Of a stretch of 64,000 bases of DNA, positions 63,267 through 64,000 are shown piece after piece (the first letter of the stretch is position 1; each line of letters opens with the position of its first letter). Where the stretch lies: the NCBI RefSeq assembly GCF_000008765.1, contig NC_003030.1, forward strand, positions 2,328,001 to 2,392,000, written 5' to 3'. Position numbers and translations under genes: made by a program. Source of the stretch: Clostridium acetobutylicum ATCC 824 (GTDB taxonomy: Bacteria > Bacillota > Clostridia > Clostridiales > Clostridiaceae). Under the pieces are notes generated by a model. That model did no database searches. It saw only the letters and a program-made list of their open reading frames with translations, and was not told the origin of the DNA.

Positions 63267-64000
63267 TTTTGTTTCCCCCTTACATCTAAAGTAGCTCCGC
63301 ATCCTTTTGCTTCTGATCCTTTAACTCTTCCAACTATCTTAAATGTCATTCCTTCATGCTTACATTCAGGGCAAGAATCATTAGCTACTATTTCTGCAAT
63401 ATCATCCACAAGTATAGATGCTCCAGCAAAAGAAGATGTTCCATAAGCATTCAAAACCTGTACAAGTCCTCTATCACCAGGTTTATTTAGTGGCTCTAAA
63501 GTTTTCACATCTCTTATTATTACTCTTCCCCATGTTGGAACATGAAATAAATAACTTCTAAGCTTTTCTGAATAATGTCCGTCCATTGGAAATGTGTTTT
63601 CTGTAAATGAATAAGTATCACGGAAATTTTTTTGAGGTATGCCTAGAAACTCTGAAATTTCCTCAACGAATTGATATCTTTCTATTTTAGTTCCAATAGA
63701 TATATTTCCTTTTTTTCCATCCCAGCCTCCACCGCCAGTATGTACTATCGCTCTACTTCCTAAGTTATACGGACCTTTTCCTTGTTTTTTCAATTCCAAA
63801 ACGGCATTATATAAAAGAAGCGTTGATCCTCTAAGTGATAAATGATTATTTCTCTCGTTATTAAACTTTAGAAATTCTTCAAAGGAATTCATATCAACTG
63901 AGAAGCCTTCACCGCAAGACTTTAACAAGAAAGTAGTATTTTCACTAAAATCAAAAATACCTAATAAGTTTCCTATATAAGACTCTGTTGGCTTGTCCAT
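63263..64000 (-). CDS. luxE: Acyl-protein synthetase, LuxE type (partial, N-terminus off the window)
   Basis: The last 245 residues of a LuxE-like protein (full length usually ~350-380). AMP-forming features include HTGGGGWDGKK and the PTWGRVIIRDVKTLEP segment; C-terminal cysteines in CPECKHEGMTFKI and the tail VKGSEAKGCGATLDVRGKQK. An ATG at the window edge is probably internal. Forms a pair with the downstream luxC. Confidence 0.85.
   Translation of the reverse strand: MDKPTESYIGNLLGIFDFSENTTFLLKSCGEGFSVDMNSFEEFLKFNNERNNHLSLRGSTLLLYNAVLELKKQGKGPYNLGSRAIVHTGGGGWDGKKGNISIGTKIERYQFVEEISEFLGIPQKNFRDTYSFTENTFPMDGHYSEKLRSYLFHVPTWGRVIIRDVKTLEPLNKPGDRGLVQVLNAYGTSSFAGASILVDDIAEIVANDSCPECKHEGMTFKIVGRVKGSEAKGCGATLDVRGKQK

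Noticed and set aside
1-64000. tRNA or rRNA genes
   Set aside because: No cloverleaf-like or rRNA-like stretch stood out on reading; without a covariance search small ones could have been missed.

Overview
The window is an AT-rich, low-GC Firmicute chromosome segment, almost certainly from a solventogenic or saccharolytic Clostridium. The gene order glgC-glgD-glgA-CBM20, the spore-former gene bofC, the SCIFF peptide system and codon use all resemble Clostridium acetobutylicum. That species assignment is from memory of gene order, not from a search.

Layout. 1-2.6 kb: cysteine/Fe-S genes on the minus strand (nifS-type desulfurase, cysK, an Rrf2 regulator). 2.8-7.2 kb: a plus-strand granulose (glycogen) operon, glgC-glgD-glgA plus a cytoplasmic starch-binding protein. 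7.2-9.8 kb: a CadC/SmtB-type repressor and a heavy-metal P-type ATPase. 10.0-16.5 kb: an asparagine synthetase gene cut in two by a 4.6-kb element. 16.5-23.5 kb: galU, a GT39-type membrane glycosyltransferase and a secreted GH31 glucosidase with starch-binding modules and a cre box. 24.0-30.1 kb: a NarL-type two-component system, an FtsX-type ABC transporter and an unknown protein. 30.2-31.7 kb: a tiny winged-helix regulator and a DegT aminotransferase. 31.8-41.4 kb: a YhaM-like nuclease, addA/addB and glyA. 41.6-43.5 kb: a split ThrE-type exporter, a 93-bp tandem repeat array and a CsoR-family repressor. 43.7-61.7 kb: a long minus-strand housekeeping block with Bacillus-like synteny (aspS, hemZ, MBL hydrolase, dtd, relA, apt, a RecJ-like protein, secF, secD, SCIFF maturase and peptide, TIGR04086 protein, yajC, tgt, queA, ruvB, ruvA, bofC). 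61.9-64 kb: a luxC/luxE fatty-acid reductase pair.

The most notable system is the element inside asnB. The N-terminal part (374 codons from 10031) and the C-terminal part (238 codons from 15777) are in frame with each other across a shared 12-bp direct repeat. Joining them restores an AsnB-like protein of 612 residues with the conserved LSGECADEIFGGY motif. The intervening 4,624 bp carries a large serine recombinase at its right end, a small partner ORF, and three cargo genes (HAD phosphatase, OsmC-like, alpha/beta hydrolase). Joining the element's own ends in silico gives a ~50-bp imperfect palindrome centred exactly on a GG dinucleotide inside the repeat, the architecture expected of a serine-integrase attP. 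This looks like a skin-type intervening element whose precise excision would switch asparagine synthetase on.

Other points of interest: a RecJ homologue with degraded metal-binding motifs; the 46-residue SCIFF peptide gene and a long inverted repeat between it and its maturase; a 93-bp repeat array with two hairpins per unit; a basic-tailed CBM20 protein in the granulose operon; a previously unlisted 59-residue winged-helix gene with its own operator-like inverted repeat; and a CsoR-like repressor lacking the usual His ligand.
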